DNA from: CAXOVX01 sp964213345
GTDB taxonomy: Bacteria; Pseudomonadota; Alphaproteobacteria; Rickettsiales; Midichloriaceae
NCBI GenBank assembly: GCA_964213345.1
Contig: CAXOVX010000058.1
Location: 13,782 to 77,781, forward strand
Direction of reading: 5' to 3'
DNA: 64,000 nt
Shown here: in pieces, positions 1-7,063 of the stretch
How positions within the stretch are numbered: position 1 is the first letter of the stretch
Layout: each line of letters starts with the position of its first letter
Position numbers and translations under genes: made by a program
Notes under the pieces: generated by a model
The model's database searches: none
What the model was told of the DNA's origin: nothing
Seen by the model: the letters and a program-made list of their open reading frames with translations, nothing else

Positions 1-150
1 AATTCTTCCTCTAAGAAGCTTGTAAGCTGCCGTTGTATAAAAACTATCGCCTTCCCCATTTTTGCCATCTGCTACTAACAGATTTTCCTTTTCAACTTGT
101 GTGTTATAATACAAAACCCCCTTTATAGCGCCCACGCTGTCACGTTGCAA
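1..150 (-). CDS. Partial hypothetical ORF running off the left edge
   Basis: An open frame on the minus strand runs from a possible TTG at 150 (GTG at 135) to the window edge, 50 codons with no stop. It is preceded in frame by a TGA at 154-156. The residues after position 13 (YYNTQVEKENLLVADGKNG, then GEGDSFYTTAAYKLL) look like ordinary coding sequence. The first dozen codons lie inside the palindromic repeat at 109-237, so the repeat either supplied a new start or truncated an older gene. I do not recognise the product. Confidence 0.3.
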   Translation of the reverse strand, partial: MQRDSVGAIKGVLYYNTQVEKENLLVADGKNGEGDSFYTTAAYKLLRGRI

Positions 151-237
151 GATTCAGGCTTGGTCATGTAGTATCACTACACTCCTTTGTCTTCACCATT
201 ACACTCTTAGCGCTCATTTAAAAATGAGACTTGGTAT
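109..237. repeat. Palindromic interspersed repeat, family R1, copy 1
   Basis: An element of about 130 bp with near-complementary ends (ATACAAAACC on the left, ACTTGGTAT on the right). It is clearly homologous to the sequences at 311-438 and 11571-11700. Its interior contains a characteristic alternation of 'CACTCCTTTG' and 'GCGCTCATTTAAAAATG' motifs. It has no coding capacity of its own and looks like a MITE or large REP-type element. Confidence 0.7.
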
Positions 238-310
238 AATAGGCTCTTTTTGTGAATGTAGCAATCCAAGTTAGGTCAGATTGCCACGCTCTATTTACAA
301 TAACTGTACT

Positions 311-438
311 ATACCAAATCTCCTTTATAACGCTCACATCGTCGCGCTACTGGATTCGGGCTCAGTCATGTAACTTACTGCACTCCTTTGCCCTCATCAT
401 CTTGCTTCTAGTGCTCATTTAAGAATGGGACTTGGTAT
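311..438. repeat. Palindromic interspersed repeat, family R1, copy 2
   Basis: A full-length copy bounded by ATACCAAATCTCC and GGGACTTGGTAT, which are imperfect inverted repeats. It is direct relative to copy 1 (109-237) and inverted relative to the copy at 11571-11700. Only about 75 bp of unassigned sequence separates copies 1 and 2, and apart from these repeats the first 450 bases hold only the edge ORF. Confidence 0.75.
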
Positions 439-449
439 TAGTAGTGATT

Positions 450-1049
450 TTAGTTAAAACACTCTAACAATACTAACCCCACAACAAGCTCCCCGATAGT
501 AAGTGCTACATCTAAATGAGTACCATAAACTGGTTTTGGCTCTGGCTGTGGTCCAGGCTGAGGGTTATCACCCATAAAATCTGCGCAAGCAATATCACTC
601 AAGCTGAATTTTTTTACAATTTGTGTAGGACAATCAAGCTTTTTTTTACTACTACTACCATATGTTGATATCATAATACTGGCATCGTTCTTTTGTCCTG
701 TAGTACTTAACTTGTCTACACCATATGCTATTATTGAGTGTAAAGCCTTATCTTGTGGTATTATACTGGAATAGTTCTTCAAAACGACATCATTATTCCC
801 ATTAAATTTTACCAAAATCATCTCGTTCTTGCTCTCAAGATACCCCTCCTTGTAAAATATGAACATATTGCTTGATAGAGAGGACACTGAATAATATTTA
901 TTTATGCCAAGTACATCCATACCTGGTGTTATGTCATATGTTTTTTGAGCACTTAGTTGGTTATCAAATAATGTTGCGAACAGATTATTAGAATTTTGGT
1001 ATACTAGCCAAAAGCCAATATTCTTTACAGGAATTAAGTAATTGGGCAT
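450..1049 (-). CDS. Hypothetical protein, C-terminal part of a frame-split gene
   Basis: This 199-codon frame overlaps the end of the upstream frame (1034-1762) by 16 bases and continues the same kind of sequence, so the two are probably one gene of about 440 codons broken by a single-base frameshift near 1040-1055. The C-terminus has a Pro/Glu-rich linker (PQPGPQPEPKP, about residues 163-173) followed by a hydrophobic stretch (about residues 179-198) that could be a membrane anchor. No domain is recognised. If it is a separate gene it would start at ATG 1049, with a GGAG motif about 12 bases upstream. The function is unknown. Confidence 0.55.
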   Translation of the reverse strand: MPNYLIPVKNIGFWLVYQNSNNLFATLFDNQLSAQKTYDITPGMDVLGINKYYSVSSLSSNMFIFYKEGYLESKNEMILVKFNGNNDVVLKNYSSIIPQDKALHSIIAYGVDKLSTTGQKNDASIMISTYGSSSKKKLDCPTQIVKKFSLSDIACADFMGDNPQPGPQPEPKPVYGTHLDVALTIGELVVGLVLLECFN

Positions 1050-1762
1050 CTTCTCACCGTCTCCTGTATTTTTGTAAATGAAAAACTATCATCTCTCAGA
1101 TAGTCGTCATTATCATACAATATGGCTATCTTTTCTAGGTATTTACTGGTGGCAGAACTATAAATAAAGGCGATTTGATCTTTTAAAGTCACCATGACGC
1201 CTCCATTAGCTAGATAGTTAGGTATCGAAATATGTTTCAACGTTTTACACTGACTATCAGATATTTTAAAACCGCCATACCAGTAGTTAGGATCTCTTGT
1301 GAGTATGTTCTTATTGCTTAACTCAGTACCCCCGTGGTAGCAATCGCTATAAAGTTGTGAAGAACTGGGATCCAGTAGAGTTTTAACGACACCTGTAGTG
1401 CTGATTATTGTGCTATATAATTTTTCGGCTGAGATATTAACTACAAAATTACCATCCGCTAATGGCATCACATGAGCTGAAGCGCCTACGATCTTGCCTG
1501 GTAGGTCGGAGACTATAAATTCCGAAATAATTTTCTGTGTTTTTAGATTTATGCTCTTGGCCTGAACATATCCAGTTGCAGTTTTCCACTTACTATTGGT
1601 GCTGTTTACATATATCATCATCACAGGATCAACTGAAGGTGATAACACATTTTCTTGCAGCGCAAGAGTAGCTCTTTGAGGGTGCAAGTCTCCGCATATT
1701 AAAATGTTGTACATAGTCTGGGTGGTTATATCAAGTTCATAATATTTACAATTGTTTGTCAT
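1034..1762 (-). CDS. Hypothetical protein, N-terminal part of a frame-split gene
   Basis: This 242-codon frame starts at ATG 1762. The sequence is rich in short beta-strand-like segments alternating with Gly/Asn/Asp turns (for example KTATGYVQAKSINL and GGVMVTLKDQIAFIYS), as in beta-propeller or beta-sandwich proteins, but no named family is recognised. It ends in an out-of-frame tail (RRCPIT) exactly where the next frame begins, and shifting frame there restores a continuous protein with the Pro-rich and hydrophobic C-terminus at 450-1049. There is no clear signal peptide. It is probably an accessory surface or secreted protein, now frameshifted. Confidence 0.55.
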   Translation of the reverse strand: MTNNCKYYELDITTQTMYNILICGDLHPQRATLALQENVLSPSVDPVMMIYVNSTNSKWKTATGYVQAKSINLKTQKIISEFIVSDLPGKIVGASAHVMPLADGNFVVNISAEKLYSTIISTTGVVKTLLDPSSSQLYSDCYHGGTELSNKNILTRDPNYWYGGFKISDSQCKTLKHISIPNYLANGGVMVTLKDQIAFIYSSATSKYLEKIAILYDNDDYLRDDSFSFTKIQETVRRCPIT

Positions 1763-2019
1763 AAGATTCCATTGATTCTGTGATTAACTAAACTAACATA
1801 CGCTCACACGTTTGTTGTTGGCAATTAGGCTAAAGCAAATATTTTTTACTACATTAATATTTACAATACAATACAAACTTTAATTGTAAATGGGCTATTA
1901 GAAAAATGTGGTAAAATCTCGTGAGATTTTTATAATAGAACTATTGGAGAAGTAGGAAAACTACCTTTTGGTAATTTTAATTTTCGATATTAAGCGAGCA
2001 AAAATGCGAGTGTTAAGGG

Positions 2020-3009
2020 ATGAAAATTGTGTTTATGGGAACGCCTGAATTTGCGGTACCGATTTTATCAGGTCTTATTGAATCTGGTGGTCAAGGACAT
2101 CAAGTAATAGCTGTGTATACAAAACCGCCACATACTATGATTCATCATGGGAATGGCGCGCAGAAGTCGCCAGTACATATTTTGGCTGAGGATCATAATG
2201 TTCCTGTATTTACACCTCACACATTTAAGGTCCCTGAGAACGTAGAGCAATTTAAAGCATTAAATTCAGATATTTGTGTAGTTGCTGCATATGGACTAAT
2301 ATTGCGTAAAGTTATACTTGCTGCTCCGAAATATGGTTGTATCAATGTGCACCCATCCGCACTGCCTAGATGGCGTGGTGCGGCGCCAGTGCAGCGTACG
2401 CTTATGGCAGGAGATCAAACTACTGCTGTATGTATTATGCAAATGGATGAGGGCTTAGACACTGGACCTGTAATTTTGAGGCAAGATGTTAATATTGATG
2501 ACAAGATAAATGCTGATAAGTTAAGTATGCAGCTTGCTAGCATAGGAGCCAGACTTGTAATACAAACTGTAGAGTTAATAAAAAATAACTGTGTTACGTA
2601 TACAAAACAGTCAAATGACGAGGTAACGTATGCTAATAAAGTAACTTCGCAGGAAGAGGTAATCGATTGGAATTTGAGTGCACATGCAATTGCCTGCCAA
2701 ATTAAAGCGCTGGCCCGAACTCCAGGTGCTTATTTTAAATATGGAGACGTGTCCGTAAAGATATTAGAGGCAAATTACAAAATACCTGAAGAATTAGAGA
2801 CATGTTTTAATGATGGGACGATAGATGTAAATAAGGAGACATATCTGAATTCATGTGGTGGACAGGTACTCAACGGGAGCTTAGCGATAAAATGTGGTGG
2901 TGGTGGAATCCTATTCCCCATGATTTTGCAAAAAGCTGGAAGAAGAGCAATGGATACTTCAAGTTTCCTACGAGGGTGCAAAATTGAACAGATGGCGATA
3001 TTATCCTAG
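2020..3009 (+). CDS. fmt: Methionyl-tRNA formyltransferase
   Basis: The enzyme formylates initiator Met-tRNA with 10-formyl-THF in the cytosol, before translation initiation. The 329 residues match the family length (about 310-330). The N-terminal formyltransferase domain opens with FMGTPEFAVPIL (residues 5-16). The catalytic triad Asn109, His111 and Asp147 sits in the segments NVHPSALPRWRGAAP and DEGLDTGP. The OB-like C-terminal domain follows from about residue 210. The start is ATG 2020, with AAGGG abutting it. In many alphaproteobacteria fmt pairs with def; here def is absent and rnhB converges four bases downstream. A folate-dependent reaction fits the folK/folP genes in the window. Confidence 0.97.
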   Translation: MKIVFMGTPEFAVPILSGLIESGGQGHQVIAVYTKPPHTMIHHGNGAQKSPVHILAEDHNVPVFTPHTFKVPENVEQFKALNSDICVVAAYGLILRKVILAAPKYGCINVHPSALPRWRGAAPVQRTLMAGDQTTAVCIMQMDEGLDTGPVILRQDVNIDDKINADKLSMQLASIGARLVIQTVELIKNNCVTYTKQSNDEVTYANKVTSQEEVIDWNLSAHAIACQIKALARTPGAYFKYGDVSVKILEANYKIPEELETCFNDGTIDVNKETYLNSCGGQVLNGSLAIKCGGGGILFPMILQKAGRRAMDTSSFLRGCKIEQMAILS

Positions 3010-3013
3010 ATTG

Positions 3014-3631
3014 CTAAATTAATTTTCTGATAAAAAGTTTACGGTGATGTTCTGTGATGCCGTATCTCCTTATAGCCTCAACATGTTTTTTTGTACCATA
3101 GCCTTTATTTTGATGCCAACTGTATTCTGGAAATGCTGGGCTTAGTTCTGTCATTATTACGTCACGTGTGACTTTAGCAATAATAGAAGCAGCAGCTATA
3201 CTCAAAGATTTACGATCTCCACCCACTACAGTGACGACTTGAATAGGTTGATGGTGATTTTTGAATGGGTTTTGATTGCCATCTATCATAATAGCTTCAT
3301 AACCTACTTTCATTGCAGCCACTGCACGTTGCATGGCGATAAAAGTCGCTTCTAGAATGTTATATTGGTCAATTTCCTCTACACTTGCAATGCCAATGCC
3401 ATAATGAGCGTTCTTGATTATGCTCTCATATACCAATAGACGACTCTGTTCTGAAAGTATTTTAGAGTCGTTGATCCCAGGTATTGCTATATTCCTATTT
3501 AGTAGTGCACATGCTGCTACTACCGGCCCCGAAAGAGGACCTCTTCCAGCTTCATCAATACCTAATACATGCTCTCCCAACTTGTTCTCTATGCTAAAAT
3601 TAGGTAAAGTAGCATCAGCAATTCTTTTCAT
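3014..3631 (-). CDS. rnhB: Ribonuclease HII
   Basis: RNase HII removes single ribonucleotides and RNA primers from DNA:RNA hybrids. The frame is open up to 3742, but the start at ATG 3631 gives 205 residues, the usual size, and avoids overlap with mltG on the other strand. The motif GIDEAGRGPLSGPV (about residues 24-37) carries the first two acidic ligands; IDGNQ and the segment GGDRKSLSIAAASIIAKVTRD supply the remaining active-site residues. The C-terminus WHQNKGYGTKKHVEAI is typical. It is divergent from mltG and convergent with fmt. Confident in function, less so in the start. Confidence 0.95.
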   Translation of the reverse strand: MKRIADATLPNFSIENKLGEHVLGIDEAGRGPLSGPVVAACALLNRNIAIPGINDSKILSEQSRLLVYESIIKNAHYGIGIASVEEIDQYNILEATFIAMQRAVAAMKVGYEAIMIDGNQNPFKNHHQPIQVVTVVGGDRKSLSIAAASIIAKVTRDVIMTELSPAFPEYSWHQNKGYGTKKHVEAIRRYGITEHHRKLFIRKLI

Positions 3632-3729
3632 TTTATAGAGCACTTTAAATTTCTTGATTTGGGAGAGCTCAATCAGTATAGTACTAGTTCTTTCATTGTG
3701 TATACTCAAAATTGCTTCATAAGCAGACC

Positions 3730-4758
3730 ATGTTAAAACCATTGTTCAATTTATTTCGCCTATTACGTGTACTGATTTATGTTGTTATAGTAAGTATAAT
3801 GTTATTTTCGATAGGGTTTACTTACTACATTTGTAACTGGCATGTAGAAAAAGATACAACACTCTTAATTCCGCAAAATTCTTCAGTATTAGCAATATCG
3901 GAAATACTAAAAGATGCATCAATAATTCACGATAAGTACGCATTCCTTATGATGTTTAAGTTATATACATTGTTACATCATAACCAGACCATCAAAGCGG
4001 GAGGATACGAATTTACAAAGGGAATGAGTATGTTTGCTGTTATAACGAAAATGGTAGATGGAATTGTAATAAAGTATAAGCTTACTATCCCAGAAGGATA
4101 TACAGCTGCTCGCATTATTGAATCGGTAAATGCAGAAAAAAATATAATAAAATTGCCCATTTTGGACATAGCTGAGCCAGAAGAGGGATATTTGTTTCCA
4201 GAAACATATGTCTATACCTATGGTGCAACTAATTTGGATTTGCTTTTGCGTATGCATCAGGCAATGGACAAATTTCTAAGAGAGGAGTGGTTGAAACGTG
4301 ATAAGCGGATAGATGCGGTGATTCGCAGTCCTCACGATGCCCTAGTGTTGGCATCAATAATTGAAAAGGAGACAATCCTTGAGAGTGAGAAGTCCATAAT
4401 AGCTGGCGTGTATATAAATAGACTAAAAAAAAATATGAGATTACAGGCTGATCCAACGGTAATTTACGGCTTGACGCGTGGTATAAAGAATTTTAGGCGC
4501 AGGGTAACGTACCAGGATTTAAAGCATGTTTCAGATTATAACACATACTTAAACTCGGGATTGCCACCTACTCCAGTGTGTAATCCTGGTCAAAGAGCTA
4601 TAATTGCCGCATTACATCCTCATTGGGTAGATAAGTTGTACTTTGTTGCTGATGGCACGGGTGGACACTTATTTTCTGCCACTTTTGACGAACATAAAAA
4701 AAATATAACTAAAATTAAGAATAAATCTGTAGATGATACTGATATTGCGGCACAGTAG
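3730..4758 (+). CDS. mltG: Endolytic murein transglycosylase MltG (YceG family)
   Basis: MltG cleaves nascent glycan strands at the inner membrane and sets their length. A start at ATG 3730 gives 342 residues; an upstream TTG at 3712 is less likely. One transmembrane helix lies at about residues 12-36 (LRVLIYVVIVSIMLFSIGF), then a LysM-like region, then the YceG domain. The catalytic glutamate is the first Glu of ASIIEKET (about residue 212), and the family signatures ADPTVIYGL and NTYLNSGLPPTP are present. It implies that this organism still makes and remodels peptidoglycan, in agreement with glmU and dapA/D/E here. It is divergent from rnhB, with about 100 bp between starts. Confidence 0.95.
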   Translation: MLKPLFNLFRLLRVLIYVVIVSIMLFSIGFTYYICNWHVEKDTTLLIPQNSSVLAISEILKDASIIHDKYAFLMMFKLYTLLHHNQTIKAGGYEFTKGMSMFAVITKMVDGIVIKYKLTIPEGYTAARIIESVNAEKNIIKLPILDIAEPEEGYLFPETYVYTYGATNLDLLLRMHQAMDKFLREEWLKRDKRIDAVIRSPHDALVLASIIEKETILESEKSIIAGVYINRLKKNMRLQADPTVIYGLTRGIKNFRRRVTYQDLKHVSDYNTYLNSGLPPTPVCNPGQRAIIAALHPHWVDKLYFVADGTGGHLFSATFDEHKKNITKIKNKSVDDTDIAAQ

Positions 4759-4882
4759 TATATTTCATCTTTTTTCGTAGTAGTATTTTCACAAAAACTC
4801 TCATTTTTTATATCTTAGTATCGTTCTATAGAGATAAGACATTGATGATGCATCATATATCTAGTATAAGTATGCTAAGTAA

Positions 4883-4910
4883 TTGAGTTAATATACTACC
4901 CTAATATAAT
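4883..4910 (+). promoter_or_regulatory. Candidate sigma-70-type promoter for the gene at 4992
   Basis: TTGAGT at 4883-4888 and a perfect TATAAT at 4905-4910 are separated by 16 bases in an AT-rich stretch, about 80 bases upstream of the start codon at 4992. This is one of the best-matching -35/-10 pairs noticed in the window. The leader between has a loose inverted repeat (GTTTTAT ... ATAAAAC) with no assigned role. Confidence 0.45.
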
Positions 4911-4991
4911 ATTAACAAGATTGCTACGTAATCGTTTTATTTACGAAAGTACAGTGAGACGATAAAACTAATTACTTTATATGAGAAAATT

Positions 4992-6053
4992 ATGGCTCAG
5001 CCTCTTTACTTCAGTCTTTGGAAATCAGGAGTGATGATATTGACTGGTGCATATAATGTTGGACTAAAAATCGTTGCATCACACGTGATTCAGGATGCTG
5101 CGCTTAGGATTGCGGACAATGCGCAAAACTTTGCTACTACTTGGTCTACTGAAGTTACTAGTGTGCAACAAAAGGGCTATTCTAGCATGTTTGCATATCC
5201 ACTGGGTACAGTGTATGCCATTGGAAAGCACATTTACAATTGCGAGCAAAAAGCACAAATGGCTATAATGCAAAGCTTTGATAACCATGAAGGAGTATTA
5301 AAGCAAATAACAGATGCTGTAAACTTTAGCGCATTAAAAGGAGGATATGCGGAGATTGGCAAGGGTATTTGTGAGTTACTATCCCCAGGGGGAACTGCTG
5401 GGACTCTTCTTTGTAAAGGAATGGTAGCAGGAGTTTCCAGTACTCTTCTTAAGGGTAAAGATCTTTGGTACAATACGTGGAGTTCTGTTGCTGGTGAATT
5501 TATTGAAGGTGCAGCAGGTAAATTTGGTGCAGTATTGAAAGTTGTAGCAGGTACACTTGCATCAACAGCTTTTGAGTTATTTCACGACCCAAAGAAGGAG
5601 CAGGATTATGTTGCTAACTTAGCATCTAAATTTGCATTTGATAAGTTAAACGCTGGGGCTCAATGGCTACTTGGTGAGACGGATACACCCATAAAGGACT
5701 ATTTGTCAGCAGTATGTGCTGCAGGTAACTTTTATGTATCACAGAAGGCTAAAGACCTTATTGTTGAAGGTAAAAAAGTCGTTCCGGAAGTGATGTCAAA
5801 ATTGTATGGCATAGGCAGTACCGTTGCTACAAAAATATACGATGTAGGCAGTACCGTTACTACAAAAATGTATAATGCGGGCAGTACCATTGTCACAGGT
5901 TTTATTGAAGAAGTAAAAGTATGTGAAAAAGTAATGGGAGGTCTGTATGAGTTAGGTGGCGATCTTGTTACAGGTCTATTATTTGGCCATGGCTCAGAGA
6001 TAGCATATGATGTTGTTCACAATGTGATGGTGGATGTACATCATACTTTTTAA
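4992..6053 (+). CDS. Unknown protein with a three-unit 11-residue repeat; candidate effector
   Basis: A 353-residue protein starting at ATG 4992, with its own promoter-like sequence upstream and a hairpin downstream. No known domain is recognised. The sequence is rich in Ala, Gly and Val and has several weakly hydrophobic stretches (about residues 16-32, 128-150 and 178-194), but no clear signal peptide. Residues about 272-304 contain three tandem 11-residue units of the form Y-x-x-GST-[VI]-x-T-x-x, which are also visible as 33-bp DNA repeats. The composition resembles secreted, membrane-interacting proteins of intracellular bacteria, but that is inference only. Codon use and AT content look like the neighbours, so no recent transfer is indicated. 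Confidence 0.75.
   Translation: MAQPLYFSLWKSGVMILTGAYNVGLKIVASHVIQDAALRIADNAQNFATTWSTEVTSVQQKGYSSMFAYPLGTVYAIGKHIYNCEQKAQMAIMQSFDNHEGVLKQITDAVNFSALKGGYAEIGKGICELLSPGGTAGTLLCKGMVAGVSSTLLKGKDLWYNTWSSVAGEFIEGAAGKFGAVLKVVAGTLASTAFELFHDPKKEQDYVANLASKFAFDKLNAGAQWLLGETDTPIKDYLSAVCAAGNFYVSQKAKDLIVEGKKVVPEVMSKLYGIGSTVATKIYDVGSTVTTKMYNAGSTIVTGFIEEVKVCEKVMGGLYELGGDLVTGLLFGHGSEIAYDVVHNVMVDVHHTF
5805..5903 (+). repeat. Three tandem 33-bp repeats inside the coding region
   Basis: The units lie at 5805-5837, 5838-5870 and 5871-5903. All share GGCAGTACC at the same place, and the first two are nearly identical (GGCAGTACCGTT followed by CTACAAAAAT). The third has diverged at its end. Being an exact multiple of three, the array can expand or contract without breaking the reading frame. 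Confidence 0.85.
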
Positions 6054-6061
6054 TATCACAC

Positions 6062-6115
6062 GATACCAAGTTTCGTTGCGGTTGATGCGGCAAAAAACTT
6101 GGTATCCCCGTTTTT
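6062..6115 (+). terminator. Perfect 12-bp hairpin followed by a T-run, after the 4992-6053 gene
   Basis: GATACCAAGTTT (6062-6073) pairs perfectly with AAACTTGGTATC (6095-6106), and a TTTTT tract follows at 6111-6115. The position, eight bases after the stop codon, fits an intrinsic terminator. The arms are also the terminal sequence of repeat family R1 (ATACCAA ... TTGGTAT), so this looks like an internally deleted R1 copy that has become, or acts as, a terminator. Confidence 0.55.
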
Positions 6116-6428
6116 GTACTGCAACTATCCTGTATATAAAGTTCGTAATGATCTTTTTCTTATATCAATTTCCATTTTTAAATGAGCACTGGGAGCAATT
6201 ATCTGTTTTTGTTTTTTTTATTTTTTTTGTGCTTAAGCGTTACGACGCTGTTAGATGGTGCGTTTGCTTGCATCCACGTATGGCAGCTCTTCTAAAGATT
6301 GTGTTATTTCACTCTTCTTTTTTTATTACGGAGCTTTGATAAATGCTCTCCGCTTCATAAGCAATTTACGTATACAAAGCATCTTTTAGAATTTTTCTTT
6401 CTCACGAATAAATCTCTTCCATGTTTCC

Positions 6429-6544
6429 TACCACTATCACGAGCGTATGATGCAAACCTATTATCGCAGATAACTCATTACTAATATAACTTTTATCGTC
6501 AAGTCTTGGCAAAAAACTTGCTAATTGAATAGCCAAAACATTTG
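6429..6544. repeat. Interspersed repeat, family R2, copy 1
   Basis: About 116 bases starting TACCACTATCACGAGC and ending in TTGAATAGCCAAA. It is highly similar and collinear with 15198-15317. On the minus strand both copies can be read as a similar peptide (LAIQL-x-SFLP-x-L-x-DKSYISN), so R2 may be the relic of a coding segment, perhaps from a transposase. Confidence 0.7.
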
Positions 6545-6637
6545 TCAATACCCGGCCATACCGATCCAGCGCAAAGCAAGTCCTCTTCTATATCTGAAAA
6601 AATTTATTCGTTATACAACATTTTTCAGATATAACCG

Positions 6638-6697
6638 CAATGACCGAGCCCGAATCCTATAGCACGATAAATAGGTGTTATAAAGAGGATTTGGTAT
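6638..6697. repeat. Half copy of repeat family R1
   Basis: It shares the GAGCCCGAATCC core and the terminal sequence GAGGATTTGGTAT (6685-6697) with the full R1 copies; the other half is missing. Confidence 0.5.
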
Positions 6698-6808
6698 CAT
6701 TGACATGAATTTATTCCCTCTAAAAGCATGACCAAAATTATATTCTTGATTTTGAGCAAAAAATCTACTACAGTGTCTGCTCTGAAGAGTAATTAAAGTG
6801 TTTGGTTT

Positions 6809-6934
6809 ATGAAAATAAGAGCATCTCTGAAAGCTGCAAAAGGACGCGATAAGAATTGCAAAATCGTGCGTAGAAAAGGAAAAATCTACGTGATCAACAA
6901 AAAAAATCCTAAATTTAAGACTCGCCAAGGGTAG
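6809..6934 (+). CDS. rpmJ: 50S ribosomal protein L36
   Basis: A 41-codon gene starting at ATG 6809 with the stop TAG at 6932-6934. The sequence begins MKIRASLKAAKGRDKNCKIV and ends INKKNPKFKTRQG, which matches the 41-residue alphaproteobacterial L36 throughout, including the basic RRKGK segment (residues 21-25). L36 is a small zinc-ribbon-type protein of the large subunit, but as usual in alphaproteobacteria only one of the ligand cysteines is kept (Cys17). It stands alone, not in the spc operon, between repeats and the EAL gene. No strong ribosome-binding site is visible. Confidence 0.93.
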   Translation: MKIRASLKAAKGRDKNCKIVRRKGKIYVINKKNPKFKTRQG

Positions 6935-7063
6935 TGGTGCCTGTGAAAAGACTAAATGACACATGGGAGAGCTTATTACAGATTCTCGGGGAAGATTTCA
7001 GTGGATTGTTTTGTAGTTCGTATCAATATCTCTGTTACTTCGTCGTTGTAATGGGATTAAAGG

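Larger units (their letters stand above)
6116..6808. other. Intergenic region with repeat fragments only
   Basis: About 690 bases without a convincing gene. It holds an R1-like scrap around 6178-6197 (TTAAATGAGCACTGG), a full copy of repeat R2 (6429-6544), a small hairpin (6597-6631) with arms CTGAAAAA and TTTTTCAG, and an R1 half-copy (6638-6697). Open frames here are short and look like chance. Confidence 0.6.

Noticed and set aside
1913..1930. Hairpin AAAATCTC/GAGATTTT upstream of fmt as a terminator
   Set aside because: The loop would be only two bases and no gene ends there on the plus strand; it more likely overlaps the fmt promoter region (TATAAT at 1931).
3632..3742. N-terminal extension of rnhB by 37 codons
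   Set aside because: It would overlap the mltG start on the other strand and exceeds the family length; Met at 3631 fits better.
6611..6964. Minus-strand frame of 117 codons
   Set aside because: Antisense to rpmJ and running through an R1 fragment; L36 is the real gene here.
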